A stretch of DNA of 11,330 nt from Acetobacteraceae bacterium (GTDB taxonomy: Bacteria > Pseudomonadota > Alphaproteobacteria > Acetobacterales > Acetobacteraceae). Every line of letters begins with the position of its first letter. Positions within the stretch are counted from its first letter, which is position 1. The position numbers and the translations under genes were made by a program. The stretch covers positions 1-11,330 of the forward strand of contig CANJSR010000128.1 in assembly GCA_947476855.1 (NCBI GenBank), in the 5' to 3' direction. The notes under the pieces were generated by a model. That model saw only the letters and a program-made list of their open reading frames with translations, searched no databases and was not told the origin of the DNA. Positions 1-6,741 of this stretch are shown one piece after another.

Positions 1-3
1 CCA

Positions 4-19
4 GGCCACCGAAGGGGCC
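4..19. terminator. possible hairpin downstream of the minus-strand operon
   Basis: GGCC (4-7) and CC (9-10) can pair with GG (14-15) and GGCC (16-19) around a GAA loop, leaving A8 bulged. It lies about 25 bases past the stop of the last minus-strand gene, where a terminator would be expected. No T-run follows in either direction, so this is only a weak candidate for an intrinsic terminator. Confidence 0.2.
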
Positions 20-44
20 GAGGCTTCAAGCCCAGCCCCCTCCC

Positions 45-365
45 TCAACCCGACCCAACCTCGTCCGAGATCGGCAGCACCTCCCGCGTCCGGACGATCT
101 TCGTCCCCCAGACCCGGTCAAACTCAGCCACCAGTTCCCGGATGATCGGCCCGCCCGTCACCGTCTCCAACGCCGCGAGCGTATCGAAACGATAATGCGC
201 GCAATGCACGGACGGATCCTGCTGGCTCCACCCGCGCCACGCCGAACGCACACCGAATGCTTTCACAGCATCGGGCAGATGTTCCGTCCGATACCAATGG
301 TCGAAGCGCTCACGATCGGCCGCATCAGCGACCGTCGCGCGCACCACCAGCCAGGCGCCTGCCAT
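45..365 (-). CDS. small dimeric alpha/beta-barrel (EthD/DUF4286-like) protein
   Basis: A 106-aa protein with no signal peptide or membrane segment, probably cytoplasmic. The N-terminus (AWLVVRATV) looks like a first beta strand. It is followed by FDHWYRTEHLPDAV at about residues 21-34, a pattern typical of small ferredoxin-like alpha/beta-barrel proteins (EthD, DUF4286 and relatives), then a second strand region near residues 50-60. Such proteins usually dimerise and may bind or isomerise small hydrophobic acids; many have no known reaction. Its ATG lies 3 bases after the stop of the FAH-family gene (TGA GAG ATG), so the two are almost certainly cotranscribed and probably translationally coupled, which suggests work on the same substrate. 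AAGGG about 8 bases upstream, inside the end of the FAH gene, can serve as ribosome binding site. The fold is fairly sure; the function is unknown. Confidence 0.75.
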   Translation of the reverse strand: MAGAWLVVRATVADAADRERFDHWYRTEHLPDAVKAFGVRSAWRGWSQQDPSVHCAHYRFDTLAALETVTGGPIIRELVAEFDRVWGTKIVRTREVLPISDEVGSG

Positions 366-368
366 CTC

Positions 369-1292
369 TCAGCCCTTCGCGTACTTGCCGGTCAACTGCT
401 CGGTTGGCCCTTCCAGGCCCTTTTCCTTGCGATCCTGCCGCGTCTCCCGCGACCAGGTGCGCTTCAGGTCATCCTTCACGTTGAACTTCAGACGCCCGAG
501 GCCCTGCACTTCCAGTTCCACCACGTCCCCATCCATGAAGCTGGAAAGCCCGCGATGGTTCGTCCCGGTGGCCAGGATATCGCCAGGTTCCAGCACATGG
601 ACCGAGCTGGCCCATTCGATGCAGCGCGCGATCTGGTGCGCCATATCGTTGGTGTTGAAGTCCTGCTTGCACTCCCCGTTCACCCACAGTTTGACGGGCA
701 GGTTTTGCGGGTCGGCGATCTCGTCCTTCGTCACTAGGAACGGCCCGATCGGGCAGAACGTCGCGCGCGACTTCATGGCGAAGAACCCGGCGGACGGCAG
801 GCCGCGCGCCGATCCATCAATGAAGTTCATGTAGCCGAAGATATGATCCATCGCGTTGGCGGCCGAGACATTGTCCGCCCGCTTGCTGATGACCAGGGCC
901 ATTTCGGCCTCGCCTTCGAAGATCGTGGCGGGCTCATCCGGCAGGACCATCGTGTCGCCCGGCCCGATCACCGCGGTCGCCGCCTTGTGGAAGGCGTTGA
1001 TCTGCGGCTTCTTCGGCAGGGTGCCGTTCTCCATGTAGTTCACCGCCATGCAGACGATGTTGCCGGGCTTGGGCACCGGCGGGCGGATGCGGACACCGGA
1101 CAGGGGCACGCCGGCGCCGGCGGCCGCGGCGGCTTCCAGCTTGCCGCGATAGGCATCGAAGCGCGCGATCAGCCCGGACATCAGGTCGCCCGGACCCGTG
1201 TGCGGGATGTCGGCCACGACGGCGGAGACGTCGACGATGTTATCGCCCTTCACCACGCCGAGTTTGAAATCATTGAAGAATGCGAGTTTCAT
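369..1292 (-). CDS. fumarylacetoacetate hydrolase (FAH) family protein
   Basis: A 307-aa FAH-superfamily protein. Members hydrolyse or decarboxylate beta-diketo or 2-oxo acids (fumarylpyruvate, acylpyruvates, 2-oxohept-3-enedioate) with a divalent metal, usually late in aromatic or lactone breakdown. The metal-binding acidic motif is visible as E126-G-E128 in FEGEAEMALVI. The next acidic ligand is D159 in FGYMNFIDGSAR, which replaces the usual NDVSARD, and the conserved lysine is K174 in AMKSR. The C-terminal TGT...DGDVVELEVQGLG (242-266) matches the usual GTP...GD-V-EIEGIG end of the domain. Loss of the RD/Q part of the signature (GLP instead) points to an unassigned subfamily, so no substrate is given. 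The start at 1292 is fixed by a strong AGGAGGG site 8 bases upstream; an in-frame ATG at 1322 would begin inside a hairpin and add ten unfamiliar residues. A C-terminal charged tail (about 275-307) is longer than in minimal members. It overlaps no gene and lies 61 bases after the LLM gene. Confidence 0.9.
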   Translation of the reverse strand: MKLAFFNDFKLGVVKGDNIVDVSAVVADIPHTGPGDLMSGLIARFDAYRGKLEAAAAAGAGVPLSGVRIRPPVPKPGNIVCMAVNYMENGTLPKKPQINAFHKAATAVIGPGDTMVLPDEPATIFEGEAEMALVISKRADNVSAANAMDHIFGYMNFIDGSARGLPSAGFFAMKSRATFCPIGPFLVTKDEIADPQNLPVKLWVNGECKQDFNTNDMAHQIARCIEWASSVHVLEPGDILATGTNHRGLSSFMDGDVVELEVQGLGRLKFNVKDDLKRTWSRETRQDRKEKGLEGPTEQLTGKYAKG

Positions 1293-1300
1293 TGACGGTT

Positions 1301-1307
1301 CCCTCCT
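1301..1307 (-). promoter_or_regulatory. ribosome binding site that fixes the FAH-family start
   Basis: On the minus strand AGGAGGG stands 8 bases before the ATG at 1292. It is the strongest Shine-Dalgarno match on the minus strand of the window and decides between the starts at 1292 and 1322. It begins 5 bases after the inverted repeat at 1313-1340, so folding of that repeat could affect access to it. Confidence 0.8.
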
Positions 1308-1312
1308 GCGAA

Positions 1313-1340
1313 ACGCCCCCATCGGTCAAAACGGGGGCGT
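1313..1340 (-). promoter_or_regulatory. perfect 8-bp inverted repeat in the leader of the FAH gene
   Basis: Read on the minus strand, ACGCCCCC (1340-1333) and GGGGGCGT (1320-1313) flank a 12-base loop. The stem is seven G:C pairs and one A:T pair. It lies between the stop of the LLM gene (1354) and the Shine-Dalgarno of the FAH gene (1307-1301). Only two T follow the stem, so it is a poor intrinsic terminator. It could reduce read-through, stabilise the processed mRNA end, or regulate translation. The pairing is seen; the role is inferred. Confidence 0.5.
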
Positions 1341-1353
1341 GATTCCCTCAACC

Positions 1354-2340
1354 CTACTCCCCGGTCAGGTCTCGCAGCAACGGCATGGCGTCACGGGCGA
1401 ACCATTCGATCTGTTCGTTGCGCTGTTCGTAGGGGCCGAGCAGGTCGAGAGCGATGTGGCGGACGCCGGCCGCGTAAAACGACCGGATCGTTTCGGCCAC
1501 CTGCTGGGGCGTCCCGAGGGCGCAGTAGCGTTGCGCGGCCTTGCGGAAATCCATGGCATAGCGGACCGACAGCGTCTCGGTCGCGCGGTCGAGCGCTACC
1601 TCGTAGGTCTTGTCCAGCCTGGTGAACAGCAGATGCCCGGTGCCGAAGGGGATCGTGCCCCGGCCCGCCTGTTCCGCCGCCGCGTCGATCGTGACCAGGG
1701 CGGATCGATACATGTCGGGAGAGATCACATAGGCCAGGTACCCGTCGCCGAGGCGACCGATGCGGCGCAAGGCGGGTTCCTTCCTTCCGGCGAACCAGAT
1801 CGGCGGGCCGCCGGGTTGGCGCGGCGGCGGGCGCATCGGCACGTCCTGGAACGGGCCGTAGAACTTGCCGTGGTGGTTGACGGCCTCGCCGCTGAAGAAC
1901 TTCCGCAGCACCTGGACGCCTTCCGACAGCCGAGCGCCGCGTTCGTTATGGGGCACGTCGCAGGCGGCGTATTCGTTGGGGAATTCCCCGCCCACGCCGA
2001 CGCCCAGGATGAACCGGCCCTCGGTCAAATGGTCCAGCGACAGCACCTGCTTGGCGACCGGCGTTGGATGGCGCAGCGGCAGCAGCAGGACGGATGTCCC
2101 CAGCGTGAGCCGCCGGCTGACCACGGCCGCCTGCGCCAGTTGCAGCATCGGGTCCAGGATCGGGATCGGGAACGAAATATGATCGCCCGCCCACAGCGAG
2201 TCATAGCCGCACCGGTCCACAAGCTGGACCAGATCCACCAGTTCATCGATCCGCGGCAGCCAGGGGCCGGTCGCGGGTTCGGTGCGGCGGTGGATGGTCT
2301 GAAGCCCGATCCGCAGGCGCGTATCAAGAACGAGGGTCAT
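1354..2340 (-). CDS. LLM class flavin-dependent oxidoreductase
   Basis: A 328-aa luciferase-like monooxygenase (TIM barrel binding FMN or F420). Family marks in order: RIGLQ first strand (9-13), CGYDSLWAGDH (44-54), LTLGTSVLLLPLRHP (78-92), SLDHLTEGRFILGVGVGGE (101-119), and RLGDGYLAYV (196-205) near the cofactor phosphate site. LLM enzymes oxygenate or reduce ketones, aldehydes, sulfonates or xenobiotics; the substrate cannot be read from sequence. The pattern is close to the F420-type Rv2161c-like subgroup, but use of F420 rather than FMN is not proven. The ATG at 2340 is preferred because the first strand follows at the usual distance. A GTG at 2400, 6 bases after the regulator stop, would add 20 residues rich in Ala and Pro; neither start has a clear Shine-Dalgarno. 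It lies directly behind the Crp/Fnr gene on the same strand and is probably cotranscribed. Confidence 0.88.
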   Translation of the reverse strand: MTLVLDTRLRIGLQTIHRRTEPATGPWLPRIDELVDLVQLVDRCGYDSLWAGDHISFPIPILDPMLQLAQAAVVSRRLTLGTSVLLLPLRHPTPVAKQVLSLDHLTEGRFILGVGVGGEFPNEYAACDVPHNERGARLSEGVQVLRKFFSGEAVNHHGKFYGPFQDVPMRPPPRQPGGPPIWFAGRKEPALRRIGRLGDGYLAYVISPDMYRSALVTIDAAAEQAGRGTIPFGTGHLLFTRLDKTYEVALDRATETLSVRYAMDFRKAAQRYCALGTPQQVAETIRSFYAAGVRHIALDLLGPYEQRNEQIEWFARDAMPLLRDLTGE

Positions 2341-2406
2341 GCGCGTAGCCCGATCTGTCGCTGGTCCGGGAACGCTAACCCCGAACCAGGCGGCCGTCAC
2401 GCGGGC

Positions 2407-3144
2407 TCAGAACGGGTCGCCCTCGATCAGCTTCTTCAGGCGGGCGGGCTTCGGGAGGATCAGGTAGCCGGCATCGAGGATCACCAGCCCGGACTCCCGC
2501 CAGGTCCGCAACTGCTTGTTGATGCTTTCGCGGGTCGCGGCGACCAGGTTGCTCAGGTCCTTCTGCGACAGCTTCAGGTCGATCCGCAGCCCAGCCTCCG
2601 TCGGCCGTCCGTAGTCGTCGCCGAGTTTCAGCAGCACGCGGGCGAGGCGGACGGGCAGGTCGAATAGGGCGATGTCCTCCAGCGCGACCGAGGTCCGGCG
2701 CAGGCGTTCGCACAGGATCGCCAGCAGGCGAGCGGTCAGGTCCTGGTTGTTCAGCACGAAGGGCAGGAAGTCCCGTCGCTCCAGCACCAGCAGATTGGTT
2801 TCCTCGATCGCGGTCGCGTCGGCGCTGCGGGGCTTGCCGTCGAGCAGGGCGATCTCGCCGAAGACCTCTCCGGGGCTGATGACGTTCAGCGTCACCTCCT
2901 TCCCGTCGGCGGACACGGTGCTGATCCGCACCCGCCCGGTCAGCACCGCCATCATCGCGGTGCCGGGGTCGTCCTTCTGGAAAATCGTCTGACCACGGCG
3001 ATAGCGATGCTCGATCGCCATGGCCAGGATCGCGTCGAGTTCGTCCGGGGTCATCGCCGCGAACAGCGGTGAACCCATCAGCGCGGTGCGGCGCGCGTCG
3101 CGACCGAGTCTGGCCAAGCCCGTATCCCCATTTTTTGACAGCAT
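2407..3144 (-). CDS. Crp/Fnr family transcriptional regulator
   Basis: A 245-aa regulator of usual length. Residues about 27-125 form a cyclic-nucleotide-binding-like beta barrel, with the phosphate-binding-cassette region at 91-112: FGEIALLDG followed by RSA (E97, R106, S107) resembles the cAMP-contacting GE...RSA of true CRP, so nucleotide binding is possible. A long dimerisation helix follows (about 133-155). The C-terminal winged helix-turn-helix is at 193-221 (LSQKDLSNLVAATRESINKQ), with R205 and E206 at recognition-helix positions. There is only one cysteine (C145), so it is not an oxygen-sensing iron-sulfur FNR. The start at 3144 gives normal length; an ATG at 3078 would give 223 aa and is the alternative, and neither has a good Shine-Dalgarno. 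The reading frame is open to 3510, but that extension is arginine- and cysteine-rich and unlike the family. It is divergent from the ECF sigma gene. Confidence 0.9.
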   Translation of the reverse strand: MLSKNGDTGLARLGRDARRTALMGSPLFAAMTPDELDAILAMAIEHRYRRGQTIFQKDDPGTAMMAVLTGRVRISTVSADGKEVTLNVISPGEVFGEIALLDGKPRSADATAIEETNLLVLERRDFLPFVLNNQDLTARLLAILCERLRRTSVALEDIALFDLPVRLARVLLKLGDDYGRPTEAGLRIDLKLSQKDLSNLVAATRESINKQLRTWRESGLVILDAGYLILPKPARLKKLIEGDPF

Positions 3145-3230
3145 GCCATGCCACGGGACGCGGTGGTAGTGGGCGGACACACCGTGCTTGCCTGGACAGC
3201 GCCGCATTCGGGTGGTGAAACCGACCATCG

Positions 3231-3247
3231 CCGGGGAATATCTCCGG
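3231..3247. promoter_or_regulatory. imperfect dyad over the putative ECF -35 element
   Basis: CCGG-n-GA-nnn-TC-n-CCGG is a 17-base imperfect palindrome in the divergent spacer between the Crp/Fnr and sigma genes. It covers the GGAATA element. It could be an operator for the divergent regulator, but it does not resemble the usual Crp/Fnr half-sites (TGTGA or TTGAT), and short GC dyads arise often by chance in such DNA. Confidence 0.25.
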
Positions 3248-3260
3248 GCGACAGGCGTCT
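3235..3260 (+). promoter_or_regulatory. putative ECF-sigma promoter (GGAATA-15-CGTCT)
   Basis: GGAATA at 3235-3240 and CGTCT at 3256-3260 are separated by 15 bases. ECF promoters typically combine an AAC- or GGAAT-like -35 with a CGTC-like -10 at this spacing, and ECF genes usually drive their own promoter. Transcription would be expected to begin near 3266-3268, right at the ATG at 3267 and about 100 bases ahead of the ATG at 3366. The match is seen directly; recognition by the adjacent sigma factor is inferred. Confidence 0.5.
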
Positions 3261-3365
3261 GAACGGATGAAGCGCGGGACAGGGCAGGGCAAGGCCGATA
3301 GCGAACCAGAATCGCCGGACGGTGGCACCGATGGCGCGCGCCCGACCCTGCTCGGGCGCGACCCG

Positions 3366-3884
3366 ATGAACACGTCCGACGACCTGGCGCGGGTCGAGGC
3401 CTGCATCCCCGCATTGCGGCGCTACGCCTGGTCGCTATTGCGCAGCCGGGATGACGCCGACGACCTGGTGCATGACTGTCTGGCCCGTGCGCTGGACAAG
3501 CTGCACACAAGACGGGACGACGCGGACGTGAGGGCCTGGCTGTTCACCATCCTGCACAACCTGTTCGTCAGCCAGCACCGGCGGCGGCGCACCCGCGCCG
3601 GCACCATTCCGTTGGAGGAAGAGCACGCGAACGCCGCCTCCCGCCCCGCCACCCAGGAAGATCAGTTGCTGTGGCGGGACATGTTGCGGGCGCTGGAGCG
3701 CCTGCCCGAGGAACAACGCAGCGTCGTCCTGCTCGTCTCCGTCGAGGATCTTTCGTATGCCGAGGCCGCCGCCGTGCTGGGCATTCCGATCGGCACCGTG
3801 ATGTCCCGCCTCGCCCGCGGGCGGGAGCGGCTGCGGGAATACACCGGCACGGAACCTCGCCCCACCCTGCGGAGGGTGAAATGA
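3366..3884 (+). CDS. ECF-type RNA polymerase sigma factor
   Basis: A 172-aa sigma-70 family protein with only regions 2 and 4, the usual ECF size. Region 2 spans about 11-75: RYAWSLLRSRDDADDLVHDCLARAL (19-43) is the region 2.1/2.2 core, and VRAWLFTILHNLFVSQHRRR (55-74) is region 2.3/2.4, which melts and reads the -10. Region 4 spans about 103-157, with the helix-turn-helix in LSYAEAAAVLGIPIGTVMSRL (129-149) reading the -35. The ATG at 3366 puts region 2 at the normal distance from the N-terminus. An in-frame ATG at 3267 would add 33 Gly/Pro-rich residues, and it coincides with the predicted transcription start, so a leaderless longer form is possible. Neither start has a Shine-Dalgarno. The stop overlaps the anti-sigma start (ATGA). 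It probably activates its own promoter when released from the anti-sigma factor. Confidence 0.93.
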   Translation: MNTSDDLARVEACIPALRRYAWSLLRSRDDADDLVHDCLARALDKLHTRRDDADVRAWLFTILHNLFVSQHRRRRTRAGTIPLEEEHANAASRPATQEDQLLWRDMLRALERLPEEQRSVVLLVSVEDLSYAEAAAVLGIPIGTVMSRLARGRERLREYTGTEPRPTLRRVK

Positions 3885-4654
3885 GCGGCCCGATCACCGA
3901 GGACGACCTGCACGGCTTCGTCGACAACCAGCTTGATCCGGACCGGCGCCTGCTGGTCCAGCGCCATCTGGACGAGAACCCGGCCGAGGCCGAACGGGTT
4001 GCCGCCTATCTCACGCAGCGCCAGGCGCTGCGGGCCGCCCTCGCCTCGGCCACCGGCGGCGCCATCCCGGCCCGCCTGAACCCGCGCGTGCTGCGGGAGC
4101 AAAGGCTGTGGCGGCGGCGGATGCTGTGGCGGTCGGCCGCGGCGGTGGTGTTCGCCCTGGGACTGGGCGGCGGCGGCGGCTGGGTGCTACGCGGCACGCT
4201 GGCGCCGAACGAAACGGACATCGCGACCCTGGTCAGGGAGGCGGTGGCCAACCACGTTGTCTACACCGCCGATCGCCGCCGCCCGACCGAACTGGGAGAG
4301 GACCAGCGCGACGACCTGGCCCGCTGGGTGTCGAACCGCCTGAACCACAAGGTCGCCCCGCCCGACCTGTCAGACAGCGGCTTCCGCTATATCGGCGGGC
4401 GGCTGGCGGCGACTCCGGAAGGTCCGGCCGGCATGTTCATGTATCAGAACGCGGCCGGCATCAGGCTGACCGTGTTTGTCCGCCCGGACGCCAACGCGCG
4501 GAACACGCCGCTCGCGCCGGTGGAGGGCAAGCCGATGGGCGGCGCGGCGTGGATCGACAAGGGCGTCGGCTACTCGGTGGTCGCACCGGTCCCTGCCGAT
4601 GAACTGCGGCGGATCGCCGAACAGGTGAAGCGCGTGTTGGGCGGCCCCGCTTAA
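3881..4654 (+). CDS. membrane-anchored anti-sigma factor
   Basis: A 257-aa single-pass inner-membrane protein that most likely sequesters the ECF sigma factor encoded just upstream. The N-terminal cytoplasmic part (about 5-56) resembles an anti-sigma domain: DDLHGFVDNQLDPDRR (8-23) then helices through RAAL. The zinc-binding H-x3-C-x2-C of ZAS proteins is absent: the position reads HLDENPAEAER and the whole protein has no cysteine. A basic stretch (LWRRRMLWR, 76-84) precedes a membrane helix at about 85-103. The remaining roughly 150 residues would be periplasmic and may sense the signal or be the target of regulated proteolysis. The ATG overlaps the sigma stop (ATGA) and has a good GGAGGG site at 3871-3876, so the pair is translationally coupled. 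The lack of cysteines argues against redox sensing by zinc release. Confidence 0.87.
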   Translation: MSGPITEDDLHGFVDNQLDPDRRLLVQRHLDENPAEAERVAAYLTQRQALRAALASATGGAIPARLNPRVLREQRLWRRRMLWRSAAAVVFALGLGGGGGWVLRGTLAPNETDIATLVREAVANHVVYTADRRRPTELGEDQRDDLARWVSNRLNHKVAPPDLSDSGFRYIGGRLAATPEGPAGMFMYQNAAGIRLTVFVRPDANARNTPLAPVEGKPMGGAAWIDKGVGYSVVAPVPADELRRIAEQVKRVLGGPA

Positions 4655-4663
4655 CCCAACAGG

Positions 4664-4691
4664 TTGACCCGCCCGACGTCTGGCGCACACT
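4664..4691 (+). promoter_or_regulatory. weak sigma-70-like promoter candidate
   Basis: TTGACC at 4664-4669 is a good -35 match. CACACT at 4686-4691 is a poor -10, 16 bases on. It lies in the 62-base gap between the anti-sigma and Abhydrolase_10 genes. If real, the hydrolase would have a basal promoter independent of the ECF promoter. The poor -10 keeps confidence low. Confidence 0.2.
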
Positions 4692-4716
4692 CCCACCCAG
4701 ACCGAGGGAGGCGCGC

Positions 4717-6741
4717 ATGACCAATCTGATCGAACTGCGTATCGATGACCGGCGTCCGTTCGCCGGCGGGCACATCTTCGCCGCAACGGGGGCCTATGAG
4801 CGCCTGTCCGGGCGCGCTTTGTTCGCCGTTGATCCACTGGCGGACGCCAACCGGGACGTGGTCGATCTGGACAAGGCCCCGCGCGACGTCCGTGGCTTGG
4901 TGCGGTTCGAGTCGGATTTCATGATCCTCAAGCCGCTCGACATGGCGCGGGGCAACCGGCGGGTCTTCTACGACTACGGCAATCGCGGCCATAAGCGCGC
5001 GTTGCAGTTTTTCAACGACGCGCCGCACAGCAACGATCCGCTCAGCCTGGCCCATGCCGGCAACGGCTTCTTCATGCGCCACGGCTACTCGGTCGTGTGG
5101 CTGGGGTGGGAGGGGGACATGCTGCCGGGCGACGGCCGTCTGGTGCTGGACCTGCCAGTCGCGACCGACAACGGAAAGCCGATCACCGGGCGGATGCGGG
5201 TGGAGTTCATTCCGGACTCGCCCGGCATGGTGTGCAGCCCGCTGTCCGGCCGCTTCGCCGCGCATTCCTACCCGACCGTGTCGATGGACACGCGGGACGC
5301 GACCTTCACCCGCCGCCGCTATCCCTACGACACGCCCGAAACCATCCCATCCGACCAATGGTCGTTCGCCGTGCTCCAGGCCGGGATGGGCGCGGAAACG
5401 AAGGTGCCCGAGCACGCCGTCGTCCCCTCCGACTGGCACATCTACTACCCGGCCGGGTTCCAGCCAGGCTGGATCTACGAACTGCACTACACCGCGAAGG
5501 ACCCGAAGCCGATGGGCCTGGGCCATGTCGCGGTGCGGGATTACGTGAGCTTTCTGAAATACGACCAATCCGACGCCAACCCCCTGCGCGGGGCGGTGAA
5601 GGCCTATGCCTGGGGTCGCTCCCAGACCGGGCGCTGCCTGCGGGACTTCGTCTATCGCGGCTACAACGCCGATGCCGCCGGCCGGCGGGTGTTCGACGGC
5701 GTGCTGCCGCATGTCGCCGGCGCGGGACGGAAATGGCTGAACCATCGTTTCGCCAACCCGATCGTTTCAGGCGGCCAGCATTACGAGGATCATTTCAACA
5801 TCGCCGATTCCTTCCCGTTCTCCTACGCGTGGTCCAAGGATCACCTGACCGGGAAGGAAGACGCGATCCTGAAACGGCCGGACACCGATCCGCTGGTGTT
5901 CCATACCCAAAGCGCCACGGAATACTGGGTCCGCCGCGGATCGCTCGCCCACACCGACACGCAAGGCAACGACCTGCCGCAGCCCGAGACGGTGCGGCTG
6001 TATTGCTGGTCCAGTTCGCAGCACGGCGCCGATCCGCTGCTCAAGGGGCCGGCGAGCGGGATCGGGCAGCACTTCTCCAACAACGTCGCCACGTCGATGT
6101 TCTTCCGCGCCATGCTGGTGGCGATGGATGACTGGGCAACGAAGAAGATCGACCCGCCGCATAGCCGCATCCCCAACCGTGAAGACGGCACGCTGGTCGA
6201 CTACGCCACCTGGCGGAAACAGTATCCGTCCATCCCCGGATCGGCCGTCCCGGTGGAGGCCAATCCCCTCACGCTGCTCGACTTCGGCCCGGAAGCCGAC
6301 AAGGGCATCCTGACCGAGCCGCCCAGGGTCGCCGGCCGCAACGACCTGACGGGTCCAGGCCCGCGCTACACCGTGCTGGTCCCATCGGTTGACTCCGACG
6401 GCAACGACGTCCCCGGCGTCCGCCCCCCCATGGTCCAGGCACCGCTCGGCACCTACACCGGCTGGAACCCACGCGCCCGAGGCTATGGCCACGGGATGCA
6501 GTGGCGGTTCGAAGGCTCCTATATCCCGTTCCCCGAAACACCCTCGGAACGCGCCGCGACCGGCGATCCCCGGGCATCAATCCTGGAACGCTATTCCGAC
6601 AAGGCCGCCTACAAGGCCGCGATCGGAGCGGCCGCGCGCCAACTGGTGGCCGAACGCCTGATGCTGGAGGAAGACGTCGCCCGCTGCGAGGACGCGGCCG
6701 GGGACTGGGGCCGCCCGCGCCACTCGGTCCTGTCGCTGTGA
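4717..6741 (+). CDS. Abhydrolase_10 alpha/beta-hydrolase domain protein
   Basis: A 674-aa protein of the large alpha/beta-hydrolase-domain family (Abhydrolase_10), usual length 450-700 aa. The N-terminal half (about 1-270) is a beta-rich section with GAYERLSGRALFAVDP (25-40), VFYDYGNRG (83-91) and HGYSVVWLGWEGD (122-134), typical of the family. The nucleophile elbow is WGRSQTGR at 299-306 with S302 as candidate nucleophile; the family uses G-x-S-Q-x-G rather than plain GxSxG. The following DFVYRGYN and the GVLPHVAGAGR region (328-338) also match. No signal peptide is seen, so it is probably cytoplasmic. The reaction is unknown in most members; ester, lactone or amide hydrolysis is likely. A strong GAGGGAGG site ends 5 bases before the ATG. 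It follows the sigma/anti-sigma pair on the same strand after 62 bases, and its TGA overlaps the GTG of the GGT-like gene, so those two are coupled. Confidence 0.9.
   Translation: MTNLIELRIDDRRPFAGGHIFAATGAYERLSGRALFAVDPLADANRDVVDLDKAPRDVRGLVRFESDFMILKPLDMARGNRRVFYDYGNRGHKRALQFFNDAPHSNDPLSLAHAGNGFFMRHGYSVVWLGWEGDMLPGDGRLVLDLPVATDNGKPITGRMRVEFIPDSPGMVCSPLSGRFAAHSYPTVSMDTRDATFTRRRYPYDTPETIPSDQWSFAVLQAGMGAETKVPEHAVVPSDWHIYYPAGFQPGWIYELHYTAKDPKPMGLGHVAVRDYVSFLKYDQSDANPLRGAVKAYAWGRSQTGRCLRDFVYRGYNADAAGRRVFDGVLPHVAGAGRKWLNHRFANPIVSGGQHYEDHFNIADSFPFSYAWSKDHLTGKEDAILKRPDTDPLVFHTQSATEYWVRRGSLAHTDTQGNDLPQPETVRLYCWSSSQHGADPLLKGPASGIGQHFSNNVATSMFFRAMLVAMDDWATKKIDPPHSRIPNREDGTLVDYATWRKQYPSIPGSAVPVEANPLTLLDFGPEADKGILTEPPRVAGRNDLTGPGPRYTVLVPSVDSDGNDVPGVRPPMVQAPLGTYTGWNPRARGYGHGMQWRFEGSYIPFPETPSERAATGDPRASILERYSDKAAYKAAIGAAARQLVAERLMLEEDVARCEDAAGDWGRPRHSVLSL

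Noticed and set aside
1198..2667. A 489-codon open frame on the plus strand, antisense to the LLM and Crp/Fnr genes
   Set aside because: It crosses three clear minus-strand features, its product is low in complexity (Arg, Gly, Gln, Asp) and matches no family; a shadow of GC-rich codon bias.
3135..3140. Perfect TTGACA on the plus strand within the start of the Crp/Fnr gene
   Set aside because: No -10-like sequence at 16-19 bases downstream.
3145..3510. N-terminal extension of the Crp/Fnr protein by about 120 residues
   Set aside because: Cys/Arg/Pro-rich, unlike the family, runs antisense into the sigma gene and would remove the divergent promoter region.
4677..4681. Second CGTCT, possible ECF -10 before the Abhydrolase_10 gene
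   Set aside because: The position 15 bases upstream reads CCAACA, which does not match GGAATA well enough.
4651..5745. A 364-codon minus-strand frame opposite the Abhydrolase_10 gene
   Set aside because: The plus-strand protein has a clear family pattern and ribosome binding site; the antisense product has none.
5097..6131. A 344-codon frame in a second plus-strand frame of the Abhydrolase_10 gene
   Set aside because: Arg/Pro/Ala-rich composition and no family features; frame-shifted shadow of the real gene.
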